The position numbers and the translations under genes are program-made. The notes under the pieces are model-generated. The model worked only from the letters and a program-made list of their open reading frames with translations. It did no database searches and was not told the DNA's origin. A stretch of 64,000 bases of DNA, taken from an uncultured Algibacter sp. Lineage in GTDB: Bacteria > Bacteroidota > Bacteroidia > Flavobacteriales > Flavobacteriaceae. Positions 54,999 to 63,826 of this stretch are shown in pieces. The stretch's first letter is position 1. Every line of letters begins with the position of its first letter. Location: NCBI RefSeq assembly GCF_947490405.1, contig NZ_CANLGU010000006.1, positions 39,410 to 103,409 of the forward strand. The letters run 5' to 3'.

Positions 54999-55511
54999 AT
55001 CAGATACTTCTTCTTTAATAAAAGAAAGCGCTGCATCACTAGGAGAGGGGCGTTCCATCATTTCGGTTAAAACAACTTCTCGTAATTTATTTGCTGTGTC
55101 TGTTTTTTCTAACATACTAGCTTTTCTTATAAGCTGAATTGTGGCGTTTTTTGCTGTTGCAACAATGCTCCAACATTTATCACTTATATATATTTGCTGA
55201 GATAAATTATGCTCAAATTCTTGTTCAATACTTTGTATAAGTAATGCTTCGTAATCTTCTTTAATTGAGGAGTTTGGTGTTACTCGTATTAATAATTTAG
55301 CAGGAGAGATGCGTTCTAAAAAAAGAGCCATACGCTCATAAGCTTGCAAACGTAATGGCATCGCATTTACTTGTAAATCTTTTTTTAATAAAAATCGGCG
55401 TCTGCCATCTTCATTTTTTGTGTGTTCTCTAAAAAAGTAATAAGCAATTACACCTGTAATTACTGAGGGAATTATGTAAAAGAAAAGATCAATAATTCGA
55501 CTAACGTCCAT
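54990..55511 (-). CDS. Membrane-anchored flavobacterial protein, DUF7935-like
   Basis: 173 residues. One N-terminal transmembrane helix (FFYIIPSVITGVIAYYFF) followed by a charged helical domain (HTKNEDGRRRFLLKKDLQVNAMPLRLQAYERMALFLERI). It resembles a conserved family in Flavobacteriaceae (I recall DUF7935; not checked). Encoded 18 bases downstream of the glutamate-synthase-like gene on the same strand, so probably co-transcribed with it and the M20 amidohydrolase. No known function. Confidence 0.7.
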   Translation of the reverse strand: MDVSRIIDLFFYIIPSVITGVIAYYFFREHTKNEDGRRRFLLKKDLQVNAMPLRLQAYERMALFLERISPAKLLIRVTPNSSIKEDYEALLIQSIEQEFEHNLSQQIYISDKCWSIVATAKNATIQLIRKASMLEKTDTANKLREVVLTEMMERPSPSDAALSFIKEEVSDLW

Positions 55512-55529
55512 AGTTTAACTGTGTTTAAT

Positions 55530-57089
55530 TTAATTTGGATGACCTCCCAAATATAAACAATCTTTCAAATCTTGCATGCCTTTAAATGGTACAGGTGTCT
55601 TTGTGTACATATAAGTACCATCTAATTCTTTAGAGAGGTTATGGTCGCCAACATTCATTTCAACATCTTTCATGGTAAATTGGCAAGGGTGTTCATGACC
55701 AGCAGCATGAGTAATCTCAATAAATTCCTTTCTAAAGGTTTTAAAATATTGCGCTAAACGCTCAGATTTTAGAGGAACATTAATACCATTTTGAAGCCAT
55801 TTACTTTGAGTTGCTATACCTGTAGGACAGCGATTGGTATGACATATTTGTGCTTGAATGCAGCCAATACTCATCATAGCTTCACGAGCTACATTAATAC
55901 AATCTGCACCCATAGCGAATGCCATAGCTGCTTTAGCGGGAAAGCCTAATTTACCACTAGCAACAAATACAATACGCTCAGTTAAACCTTTGCTTTTAAA
56001 TAGTTTATAAACATCACTAAACCCATAAACCCAAGGTAGGGAGACATGGTCTGCAAAACTAGGCGGTGCAGCTCCAGTACCACCTTCACCACCATCAACA
56101 GCAATAAAATCTGGACCTTTACCAGTTTTCTTCATAATTTCTGCGAGCTCTTCCCATTGGTCTAATTTTCCAATTGCAGCTTTAATACCCACAGGTAAGC
56201 CAGTAATTTCAGCGATTTCTTCAATAAAATCCATCATTTCAGGAACATTAGAAAAGGCTTTGTGATTGGGAGGTGATAATACATCTTTACCAATTTCTAC
56301 ACCTCTAATTTCAGCAATCTCCTTAGTTATTTTAGCTCCAGGTAATACCCCACCTTTACCTGGTTTAGCGCCTTGAGACAATTTTATTTCAATAGCTCGA
56401 ATAAAAGGATTGTCTTCAACTAGTTTCTTCATTTTTTCCATTGAAAAACCACCATCTTTAGCGCGAACACCAAAATAACCTGTACCAAAATGAAAGACTA
56501 CGTCACCACCATTACTGTGATAAGGAGATAGCCCTCCTTCACCTGTATTGTGGTAGGCACCAGCAATTTTAACACCTTTATTAAGAGAGTCAACTGCTTT
56601 TGCTGATAAAGAACCATAACTCATAGCCGAAATGTTAATTATAGATGCAGGTCTAAATGGTCTTTTACGCTTGTTAAATGCACCCATAACTTTAGCACAT
56701 GGTAAAAATGTTTTATCCATTTTATTGGGGTGGTTTTCAGGTAGTTTATAAGGCATCATAGCATTATTTATAAAAATGTGCTGATGCTCATATATATTTC
56801 TATCGGTGCCAAAACCTTCGTAATTATTCTCTTTTTTTGCTGAAGCATAAATCCAGCCACGTTCAATTCTGTTAAAAGGCAATTCTTCACGGTTATTAGC
56901 TACAAAATATTGGCGCATTTCTGGACCGATGCTTTCTAGCCAATATCGTAAATGACCAACAATGGGGTAGTTATGACTTATAGTATGCTTTTTTTGAAAA
57001 AAAATATCGCGAATAGCAACTAAGATAAGGAAAATAAGAATCCAGCCCCACCATGCTATATTTGATAAAAAATCTAGTATTGAATCCAT
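55530..57089 (-). CDS. FMN-binding glutamate-synthase-like protein with N-terminal transmembrane helix
   Basis: 519 residues. A hydrophobic helix (IAWWGWILIFLILVAIRDIFF) precedes a GltB-type FMN/Fe-S domain: EIKLSQGAKPGKGGVLPG, AVDGGEGGTGAAP, and the 3Fe-4S cysteines in GCIQAQICHTNRCPTG. It lacks the glutaminase and C-terminal domains of full glutamate synthase, so it may be an alternative ammonia- or other-substrate oxidoreductase. The start (ATG 57087-57089) lies one base after the stop of the upstream M20 gene, so translation is coupled. Confidence 0.85.
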   Translation of the reverse strand: MDSILDFLSNIAWWGWILIFLILVAIRDIFFQKKHTISHNYPIVGHLRYWLESIGPEMRQYFVANNREELPFNRIERGWIYASAKKENNYEGFGTDRNIYEHQHIFINNAMMPYKLPENHPNKMDKTFLPCAKVMGAFNKRKRPFRPASIINISAMSYGSLSAKAVDSLNKGVKIAGAYHNTGEGGLSPYHSNGGDVVFHFGTGYFGVRAKDGGFSMEKMKKLVEDNPFIRAIEIKLSQGAKPGKGGVLPGAKITKEIAEIRGVEIGKDVLSPPNHKAFSNVPEMMDFIEEIAEITGLPVGIKAAIGKLDQWEELAEIMKKTGKGPDFIAVDGGEGGTGAAPPSFADHVSLPWVYGFSDVYKLFKSKGLTERIVFVASGKLGFPAKAAMAFAMGADCINVAREAMMSIGCIQAQICHTNRCPTGIATQSKWLQNGINVPLKSERLAQYFKTFRKEFIEITHAAGHEHPCQFTMKDVEMNVGDHNLSKELDGTYMYTKTPVPFKGMQDLKDCLYLGGHPN

Positions 57090-57090
57090 G

Positions 57091-58365
57091 TTAATTGTTT
57101 AAAAAATCAAAAGTTATTTGAGTTAATGCTTTAACGCCTAAAAGCAGTCCATCTTCGTTAATCATAAAATCTGGAGTGTGATGTAATGGCGCTTTTTCAA
57201 CGTTTTTAGGTTTTCCGCCTAGGTAAAAATAAAAACCAGGTATTTTTTCTTGGTAATATGAAAAGTCTTCACCGATGGTTTCAGCTTTGATTTGAATAAC
57301 ATTCTCTTCTCCAGCAGCTGTTTTTAAAGAGGGTAACATCTTTGAAACCAAACTGTGATTGTTATAGGTAACAGCAGTAAAATTTTCAAATACGATGCTT
57401 GCTTCACCACCATAAGCTTTGGCTATAGTCTCTGTCATAGCCTCCATACGTGTCATAATATGCCGTTTCATTTCAGGATCTAGTGTTCTAACTGTGCCAA
57501 TAAGTTCTGCACTTTCAGGAATAATATTAAAGCGTACACCACTTGTTATTTTTCCAACGCTAATTACAGCAGCTTCGTTAATGAGTTCAGATTCTCTACT
57601 TATAATTGTTTGAAGTCCATCAATAATTTTTGCAGAAATAAGAATTGGATCTACGCCCAACCAAGGTTCAGAACCATGGGTTTGTTTTCCTTTTACATTA
57701 ATTGTAAAACGTTCAACAGCTGCCATAGCACCACCAGGTTTGTAATGAATTTGGCCTACATCAACACCAGAACGAATGTGCAATCCAAAAATAGCATCAA
57801 CCTTTGGGTTTTCTAAAACACCTTCTTTAATCATAAGTTTAGCACCACCTTTTTCATTGGGAGGAGGACCCTCTTCTGCAGGTTGAAAAATAAATTTCAC
57901 AGTACCATTTATTTGATCTTTATGTTTAGTTAGTATTTCTGCAACACCCATTAAAATAGCGGTATGAGCATCGTGTCCGCAGGCATGAGAAACCCCAGTT
58001 TTTTTGTCTAAAAATGCGGTTTCTACAGTCGATTTAAATGATAAACTATTACGCTCAGTAACTGGAAGTGCGTCGATATCTGCTCTTAACGCTATGGTTT
58101 TTCCTTCTGATTTTCCTTTTAAAATAGCAACAACGCCTGTATGAGCAACCTTTGTTTGTACTTCTAAACCTAGAGATTTAAGATGTTTCGCGATCTTTTC
58201 TGATGTCTTAAATTCTCTGTTAGACAGCTCTGGGTTTTGATGAAAATCGCGCCGCCATTCAATAACTTTCTGTTCAATATCTATGTATGTTTTTTCTAGT
58301 TGATTCTGTGCAAGCGTAGAAGCTGTAACACATAGAAAAAGAAACAGAAAAAAAAGGTTTTTCAT
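57091..58365 (-). CDS. Secreted M20 amidohydrolase (hippurate/IAA-amino-acid hydrolase type)
   Basis: 424 residues from ATG 58363-58365, which gives the signal peptide MKNLFFLFLFLCVTASTLAQ; the upstream in-frame TTG would extend it. Metal and catalytic motifs: WRRDFHQNPELSNREF, SHACGHDAHTAILMG, FIFQPAEEGPPPNEKGGAK, LHIRSGVDVGQIHY and the final LHHTPDF. It hydrolyses amide bonds of N-acyl amino acids in the envelope or medium; the acyl group is unknown. First gene of the run down to the FMN protein and the DUF7935-like gene. Confidence 0.92.
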   Translation of the reverse strand: MKNLFFLFLFLCVTASTLAQNQLEKTYIDIEQKVIEWRRDFHQNPELSNREFKTSEKIAKHLKSLGLEVQTKVAHTGVVAILKGKSEGKTIALRADIDALPVTERNSLSFKSTVETAFLDKKTGVSHACGHDAHTAILMGVAEILTKHKDQINGTVKFIFQPAEEGPPPNEKGGAKLMIKEGVLENPKVDAIFGLHIRSGVDVGQIHYKPGGAMAAVERFTINVKGKQTHGSEPWLGVDPILISAKIIDGLQTIISRESELINEAAVISVGKITSGVRFNIIPESAELIGTVRTLDPEMKRHIMTRMEAMTETIAKAYGGEASIVFENFTAVTYNNHSLVSKMLPSLKTAAGEENVIQIKAETIGEDFSYYQEKIPGFYFYLGGKPKNVEKAPLHHTPDFMINEDGLLLGVKALTQITFDFLNN

Positions 58366-58508
58366 TAAAAAATTATTTTTTTGAAGCTTAAAGATATTCA
58401 AATTTTGTTAAAGACTAATATAAGATTGAATTGTTTATAATTATTGATAATTCTGAAGTAAAAAACGCCTAACATTAGTTATTTTCACGTGATTAAATTG
58501 AAGATGAT

Positions 58509-60854
58509 TTGGAAAAGTATTTAAGCCAATTAAATGATGCGCAGTTAGAGCCTACGGTGCAGATAGAAGGACCTATGATTGTTATTGCGGGCGCGGGTTC
58601 TGGAAAAACACGTGTTCTTACTTATAGAATTGCTTATATGATGAGTAAGGGTATCGATCCGTTTAATATTCTATCGCTTACATTTACCAATAAGGCTGCA
58701 CGCGAAATGAAAGAGCGTATTGCAACTATTGTTGGAGCTAGTGAAGCTAAGAATTTATGGATGGGAACGTTTCACTCGGTGTTCGCCAAAATCTTGCGTA
58801 TCGAAGCAGATAGATTAGGATATCCTAGCAATTTTACAATTTATGATACACAAGATTCTGATCGTTTAATTGCTTCCATTATCAAGGAAATGAAACTTGA
58901 TAAGGATATTTATAAATACAAACAAGTGCGGTCAAGAATTTCTTCATATAAGAATAGCTTAATAACGGTTAGAGCATACTTTCAGAATCCTGAACTTAAG
59001 GAGGCTGATGCTATGGCTAGACGCCCACTTATGGGTGATATTTACAAAGAATATGTAGAGCGTTGTTTTAAAGCTGGAGCAATGGATTTTGATGATTTGC
59101 TATTGAAAACCAATGAATTACTTACGAGATTTCCAGAAGTATTAGCAAAATATCAAAACCGATTTAAGTATATTTTAGTTGATGAGTACCAGGATACTAA
59201 CCATTCTCAATATTTAATTGTTAGAGCGCTCTCAGATAAATTTCAAAATATTTGTGTAGTAGGTGATGATGCGCAGAGTATATACGCTTTTCGTGGCGCC
59301 AATATTAATAATATTTTAAATTTCCAGAAAGATTATGATGATGTAAAGGTTTTTAGATTAGAGCAAAACTACCGTTCTACTAAAAATATAGTAAACGCAG
59401 CGAATTCTATTATAGATAAAAACCAAACGAAACTTGATAAAATTGTTTGGACAGCAAATGACGAGGGGGAAAAAATAAAAGTCAATCGTTCTTTAACTGA
59501 TGGCGATGAGGGGCGTTTTGTTGCCAGTACTATTTTTGAAAATAAAATGAATAATCAGCTTCAGAATAGTGATTTTGCCATTTTATACCGAACAAACTCT
59601 CAGTCAAGAGCTATGGAACAGGCTTTGAGAGATAAAGATATACCGTATAGAATTTATGGCGGTTTGTCTTTCTACCAACGTAAAGAGATTAAAGATGTGT
59701 TGTCTTACCTACGCTTAATTATTAATACAGCAGATGAAGAAGCTCTAAAAAGAGTAATTAACTTTCCGCCTCGAGGTATCGGACAAACCACTATGGATAA
59801 GCTTATAGTGGCTGCAAATGGCTATAAGAAAACCATTTTTGAGGTGATGAAAAACATTGATAAAACCGATGTTAAAGTTAACTCAGGCACAAAAATAAAA
59901 CTTCAAAATTTTGTAACGCTTATTGAGAGTTTTCAAGTTATGAATCAGACTGCTGATGCTTTTGAGTTATCCGAGTATGTTGCTAGAACCAGTGGTTTAA
60001 TAAGGGAATTTAATAAAGATGGTACGCCCGAGGGTGTTACCCGAATGGAAAATGTTGAAGAGCTTTTAAATGGTATTAAAGATTTTGTTGAAAACCAAAA
60101 AGAAATCGCTAATACTACTGGGTCTTTAGCAGAATTTTTAGAGGAAGCTGCGCTAGATACAGATTTAGATGCCGATAAAGGAGACCCAAATCATGTTACC
60201 TTAATGACCATACATTTAGCAAAAGGGTTGGAGTTTCCTAATGTGTTTGTTGTAGGATTAGAAGAAGATTTATTTCCTAGTGCTATGAGTATGAATACAC
60301 GAAGTGAACTAGAGGAGGAGCGCCGATTATTTTATGTGGCCTTAACAAGAGCCGAAAAACAAGCCTACTTAACGTATGCACTGTCCAGATATCGCTGGGG
60401 TAAATTGATAGATTCTGAACCAAGCCGATTTATTGAAGAAATTGATGAACAATATTTAGATATTATAACACCAATTGAAGAGCGTCGCTTTAACCCAATG
60501 CTATCGGCTGATATTTTTGGTGATGTTGAACCTAATAAAATTAGATATAAACCAGCAAAAAGGCCCGTATTTAAAAAGGGAAAAACAGCAAAAAAAGAAC
60601 CTGAGAAATTTCAAGTAACCACACCTAAAAATTTAAAACCTGTCTCTAAAACAAATGGGAGTAGTACTAGTAATACCAATTTGTTTGATAGTAAATTGGC
60701 TATTGGCAACATTGTTAAACATATTCGTTTTGGAACAGGAGAAGTTATGAAAATTGAAGGTGCTGGTGCAGATATAAAAGCTGAAATTAATTTTCAACAT
60801 GGTGGCGTAAAGAAATTATTATTACGATTTGCTAAACTTGAAATTATAGGTTAA
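58509..60854 (+). CDS. UvrD/PcrA-type ATP-dependent DNA helicase
   Basis: 781 residues. SF1 motifs: GAGSGKT (Walker A), LTFTNKAAREMKERI (Ia), VDEYQDTNHSQY (II), GDDAQSIYAFRGA (III), EQNYRSTKNI (IV), TIHLAKGLEFPNVFVVGLEEDLFP (V) and RRLFYVALTRAEKQAYL (VI). The C-terminus has a charged linker and a Tudor-like tail (NIVKHIRFGTGEVMKIEGAG). The start is TTG 58509 (MEKYLSQLNDAQ): the nearby ATG at 58504 is out of frame and reads into a stop within seven codons. Likely role is mismatch and excision repair. Confidence 0.95.
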   Translation: MEKYLSQLNDAQLEPTVQIEGPMIVIAGAGSGKTRVLTYRIAYMMSKGIDPFNILSLTFTNKAAREMKERIATIVGASEAKNLWMGTFHSVFAKILRIEADRLGYPSNFTIYDTQDSDRLIASIIKEMKLDKDIYKYKQVRSRISSYKNSLITVRAYFQNPELKEADAMARRPLMGDIYKEYVERCFKAGAMDFDDLLLKTNELLTRFPEVLAKYQNRFKYILVDEYQDTNHSQYLIVRALSDKFQNICVVGDDAQSIYAFRGANINNILNFQKDYDDVKVFRLEQNYRSTKNIVNAANSIIDKNQTKLDKIVWTANDEGEKIKVNRSLTDGDEGRFVASTIFENKMNNQLQNSDFAILYRTNSQSRAMEQALRDKDIPYRIYGGLSFYQRKEIKDVLSYLRLIINTADEEALKRVINFPPRGIGQTTMDKLIVAANGYKKTIFEVMKNIDKTDVKVNSGTKIKLQNFVTLIESFQVMNQTADAFELSEYVARTSGLIREFNKDGTPEGVTRMENVEELLNGIKDFVENQKEIANTTGSLAEFLEEAALDTDLDADKGDPNHVTLMTIHLAKGLEFPNVFVVGLEEDLFPSAMSMNTRSELEEERRLFYVALTRAEKQAYLTYALSRYRWGKLIDSEPSRFIEEIDEQYLDIITPIEERRFNPMLSADIFGDVEPNKIRYKPAKRPVFKKGKTAKKEPEKFQVTTPKNLKPVSKTNGSSTSNTNLFDSKLAIGNIVKHIRFGTGEVMKIEGAGADIKAEINFQHGGVKKLLLRFAKLEIIG

Positions 60855-60962
60855 TGCTTTAATTTACTATGCTACCATAGCTTTGAGGTACAAAATTTAA
60901 TATATGTAGCGAGTGTTTTTTTAAAAGATGGCATCTAAATCATTAATAAACCATTAGATTTT

Positions 60963-61604
60963 ATGAAAAACATTCTTTTAATACTTTCCGTTTTTAGTTT
61001 CAGTTTAACTTATGCGCAACGTGGTGGTGGTCAAGGAGGCGGAGCAATGGGCGCACAAAATCGTGGTGGAGGCCAACAGCAGCAACGTCAAGAAAGACCA
61101 AAATTCAATGCTTCAAAAATGGCTGGGGTGTTTAATTACGATATTGATCAGGCCATCAATAAAATAAAAATAAAGAAAAAAAATAAAGCTCTAATTGCTG
61201 GTGTAGGTTCAGAAATTTCAAAATACAATACTGCTATCAATGAAATTGCATTATTAAATAAAGAAAATTTTGATACGCTTAATGTGTATATGAATGATGT
61301 TATGAAGACCTTGCAAGTTAGCGGTGACAGAAGTAAAATGAAGGCTATTCGTGGTTCTGTTAGGGAGAAGTTACAACCCGTAAGGTTGTCTGTAATGCAA
61401 GAAGAGACAAAGCTTAATGAAAGTTTAACAATGTTATTGGATGAAAATCAATTAAGACGATGGAAGAACTATCAAAAAGAAATCAAAGCTGAGTTAAACC
61501 CAGGTAGAGCTAATAATCAAATGCGAGGTAATAATACAGGTAATAGACAAAGAGGGGGAGGTCAAGGTATGCAAGGCGGTGCTGGAGGAGGGCGAAGGCA
61601 ATAA
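60963..61604 (+). CDS. Secreted protein with Gly/Gln/Arg-rich ends and helical core
   Basis: 213 residues. Signal peptide (MKNILLILSVFSFSLTYAQ), then a low-complexity stretch (RGGGQGGGAMGAQNRGGGQQQQ), a helical core (about 45-175) containing LLDENQLRRWKNYQKEIK that recalls LTxxQ/Spy-CpxP periplasmic proteins, and a second low-complexity tail (GNRQRGGGQGMQGGAGGGRRQ). The tails resemble RGG-type, nucleic-acid- or condensation-prone segments. Function unknown; the helical core suggests a periplasmic stress or metal-sensing adaptor. An upstream TAGCTTTG at 60879-60886 may be its -7 element. Confidence 0.75.
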   Translation: MKNILLILSVFSFSLTYAQRGGGQGGGAMGAQNRGGGQQQQRQERPKFNASKMAGVFNYDIDQAINKIKIKKKNKALIAGVGSEISKYNTAINEIALLNKENFDTLNVYMNDVMKTLQVSGDRSKMKAIRGSVREKLQPVRLSVMQEETKLNESLTMLLDENQLRRWKNYQKEIKAELNPGRANNQMRGNNTGNRQRGGGQGMQGGAGGGRRQ

Positions 61605-61797
61605 TTACTTTTCTGCCGCAGTATAGCCTCTTAACTTAAAAGTGGTGTGTTCTCTTATATTACATACAAAACACTATACTTAGCCAAATATTTATAAAAG
61701 CTTTTTTTACTAGAGTTAAATTTTGAAGTGCAAACTTTAAGAATCTCATAAATTAAAGATATATTTACTTTATAACCTTGAGATGGAATAAATTAAT

Positions 61798-62418
61798 ATG
61801 GCTAGTTTTTTAAAAATTTATGAAGAGAATCCTAACCCCAGAGAAATAAGTAAGGTTGTTGAGGTTTTAAAAAAAGGCGGGTTAATTATTTATCCAACAG
61901 ATACCGTATATGGTTTAGGTTGCGATATTACTAATATAAAAGCTCTAGAGCGTGTTGCTCGTATAAAGGGTGTAAAGTTAGAAAAGGCTAACTTCTCATT
62001 TATTTGTCACGATTTAAGTAATCTTAGCGATTATGTAAAGCAAATAGATACATCAGTATTTAAAATTTTAAAACGTGCACTTCCTGGGCCATATACCTTT
62101 ATTCTTCCAGGATCAAAATCGTTACCAAACCCTTTTAAGAAAAAGAAAACTGTGGGGATAAGGGTGCCAGATAACAATATCGCTTTAGATATTGTAAAAC
62201 AATTAGGCAACCCCATTATTTCAACCTCAATACGCGATGAAGATGAAGTTTTAGAATACACCACAGACCCCGAACTTATTTTAGAAAAATGGGCAGATTT
62301 AGTCGATTTAGTTATCGATGGCGGTTACGGCGATAATGAAGCATCTACAGTAATAGACCTCTCTGAAGACACACCTTTGGTACTAAGAGAAGGAAAAGGG
62401 AGTTTAGAGATTTTTTAG
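61798..62418 (+). CDS. YciO-type YrdC/Sua5 domain protein
   Basis: 206 residues, matching E. coli YciO in length (206 aa) and in its start (FLKIYEENPNPREISKVVEVLKKGG). YrdC-fold motifs: YPTDTVYGLG, KANFSFICHDLSNLSDYV, LPGPYTFIL, VGIRVPDNNIA, PIISTSI and TPLVLREGKG. The related TsaC/Sua5 proteins make threonylcarbamoyl-AMP for t6A; YciO's role is less certain, so I do not assign t6A biosynthesis. It is the last housekeeping gene before the accessory region. Confidence 0.9.
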   Translation: MASFLKIYEENPNPREISKVVEVLKKGGLIIYPTDTVYGLGCDITNIKALERVARIKGVKLEKANFSFICHDLSNLSDYVKQIDTSVFKILKRALPGPYTFILPGSKSLPNPFKKKKTVGIRVPDNNIALDIVKQLGNPIISTSIRDEDEVLEYTTDPELILEKWADLVDLVIDGGYGDNEASTVIDLSEDTPLVLREGKGSLEIF

Positions 62419-62429
62419 AATCATTTTGT

Positions 62430-62530
62430 GGGCGCTACCATCCCGATAGCTATCGGGAGGTCAGGCTTTCGCTAGTCGCTCTCTGCGAGGAGCTCCAACA
62501 TACCGCTCAATCCTTAGCGCGGGTATATTA
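62430..62530 (-). ncRNA. Structured intergenic motif, copy 2
   Basis: On the minus strand: ACCCGCGCTAAGGATTGAGC then GGTATG, later GACTAGCGAAAGCCTGACC, then the palindrome CCCGATAGCTATCGGG (62442-62457) and GGTAGCGCCC. The order of conserved blocks is the same as in copy 1 at 24485-24641. It lies just after yciO. Confidence 0.5.
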
Positions 62531-62573
62531 GCTGTTGTAGTTCTTAATTCAGAATAAAACGATTTTTTGAGAG

Positions 62574-62588
62574 GTTCGTTTAACGGTC
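62574..62588 (+). repeat. TTCGTTTAAC boundary motif, copy 3
   Basis: GTTCGTTTAACGGTC shares 12 identical bases with 7133-7144 (GTTCGTTTAACG). It is on the downstream side of the minus-strand restriction-endonuclease gene, as copy 1 is on the downstream side of the leucine-rich gene. Confidence 0.5.
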
Positions 62589-62641
62589 TAGTATAAGAAA
62601 AGTAGGGTAGTTCTAAGCGATACTTTTCGGATTAAGCTAAA

Positions 62642-62707
62642 GCCGAATTTTTAAATTTTGTTATTTATCTTTTCTTGTTTTAAATATACCAAATTTAAAA
62701 ATTTGGC
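62642..62707. other. Long imperfect hairpin
   Basis: The arms GCCgAATTTTTAAATTTtG (62642-62660) and CAAATTTAAAAATTTGGC (62690-62707) pair except for one mismatch and one bulge, around a 29-base loop. No T-run, so not a plain terminator. Confidence 0.5.
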
Positions 62708-62890
62708 GACTTCGCAAATACACACAGACCTTTCGGTTAAGCACTTTTTGCCCTATTTTTTTTATACATTGTTACCTGTAGTGCTTTTCCACAAACTTGC
62801 TAGCGTTGGCAGAAGACATACTCTTTTACAGTTTTGGTGGCGCTTTGGCTGGCGCGACTTGAAATGTGTATGGCTTTGAGCGTTGGCTTA

Positions 62891-63826
62891 TTATCTTGGA
62901 CCCATAAATCTGTCGCCATTAAAATGTATCATATGACTTGGCATCTCACAAATCCAAATTTCAGTTTCCCACGCAATTTTTTTCGACCATTTTTTGAATT
63001 CCTTAAAATCTGGAAAAGCAGTAACATATATTTTTCCAGCATCACAATTTTCAAGTAGTTCTTCTAATTCGTGAACTCTTTTCGGTGAAACTGGTCCGTG
63101 AGAAGTAACTGCTTCAATTAAATAAAGCCAATTCTTTTCACGATGATATAGAACCACATCAGGTAGTTTGCTATGTTGGTCAATTGGTATTCCAATTTCT
63201 GCCAAAGTTTTCTTATCGGTATAAAGGTCTTTTGTTTCTGTATCGCCTAAATATAGTAACTCACTTCCTTCTGCAAATTCAGGTAAAAACTGCTCAACTA
63301 TTGCAGATTGAACTTCATTATGTTTTCCTGGTGATAATTTCAAAACTTTTCCATTTGGTAGCTTAACAGGAACTCGAGCTACAGCTTTGTTTTTTGCGTA
63401 CTTTTTAGATAAATCGCCAACCGATGCTCTAAATTCAGTTGCATTTTCTTCCCAATTTTTCGAACCGAAAGTTTGAATAACTGCTAAAGCTTCTTTTGCA
63501 ATACCATAATGTGCTCGTGGACTATTTACAGGAATAGTAGGGTCGTCTGGATTGTAATCTACAATTCTGGCTTGTATAAACTGATGAAGAACTTTTCTGC
63601 GAAATGTTTCTCTTGAGTTTGGTGCATAGTTCATATTATAAAAATCAGAACTGAATTTCATAACACCATTACTAACTCCAAGACTTATTTTTTCGGCATC
63701 TTTCCATTTGTCAGTTTCTTTAATATTACAAAGAGCTAAAAGTGTAACTGCCGACATTTCATTCTGCTGTGATTGTGGTAATCCTAAATCTTTTAGGATG
63801 ATTTGGGCTTCTTCAATTTTATTCAT
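62891..63826 (-). CDS. BsuBI/PstI family type II restriction endonuclease
   Basis: 311 residues. The C-terminal PD-(D/E)XK domain matches this family: LPDVVLYHREKNWLYLIEAV (Asp223, Glu238), TSHGPVSPKRVHELEELL, YVTAFPDF, IAWETEIWICEMPSHMIHFN and G..FMGP at the end. The N-terminal half is helical and probably DNA-binding. By family, the recognition site would be CTGCAG or close to it; this is inferred. The ATG at 63824-63826 overlaps the stop of the upstream methyltransferase gene by 8 bases, so the pair is translationally coupled. Confidence 0.88.
   Translation of the reverse strand: MNKIEEAQIILKDLGLPQSQQNEMSAVTLLALCNIKETDKWKDAEKISLGVSNGVMKFSSDFYNMNYAPNSRETFRRKVLHQFIQARIVDYNPDDPTIPVNSPRAHYGIAKEALAVIQTFGSKNWEENATEFRASVGDLSKKYAKNKAVARVPVKLPNGKVLKLSPGKHNEVQSAIVEQFLPEFAEGSELLYLGDTETKDLYTDKKTLAEIGIPIDQHSKLPDVVLYHREKNWLYLIEAVTSHGPVSPKRVHELEELLENCDAGKIYVTAFPDFKEFKKWSKKIAWETEIWICEMPSHMIHFNGDRFMGPR

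Larger units (their letters stand above)
62531..62890. other. Intergenic boundary before the restriction-modification genes
   Basis: I see no gene here. It holds the TTCGTTTAAC motif (62574-62588), a long hairpin (62642-62707), and a stretch ending GCTAGCGTTGGCAG...GGCGCTTTGGCTGGCGCGAC...GAGCGTTGGCT. I recall very similar sequences next to many inserted genes in Flavobacteriaceae; this is memory, not a search. It marks the change from housekeeping to accessory DNA. Confidence 0.45.

Noticed and set aside
62658..62879. Short plus-strand frame in the boundary region as a gene
   Set aside because: It spans the hairpin and the repeated boundary sequence, begins at no good site, and its translation resembles no protein.
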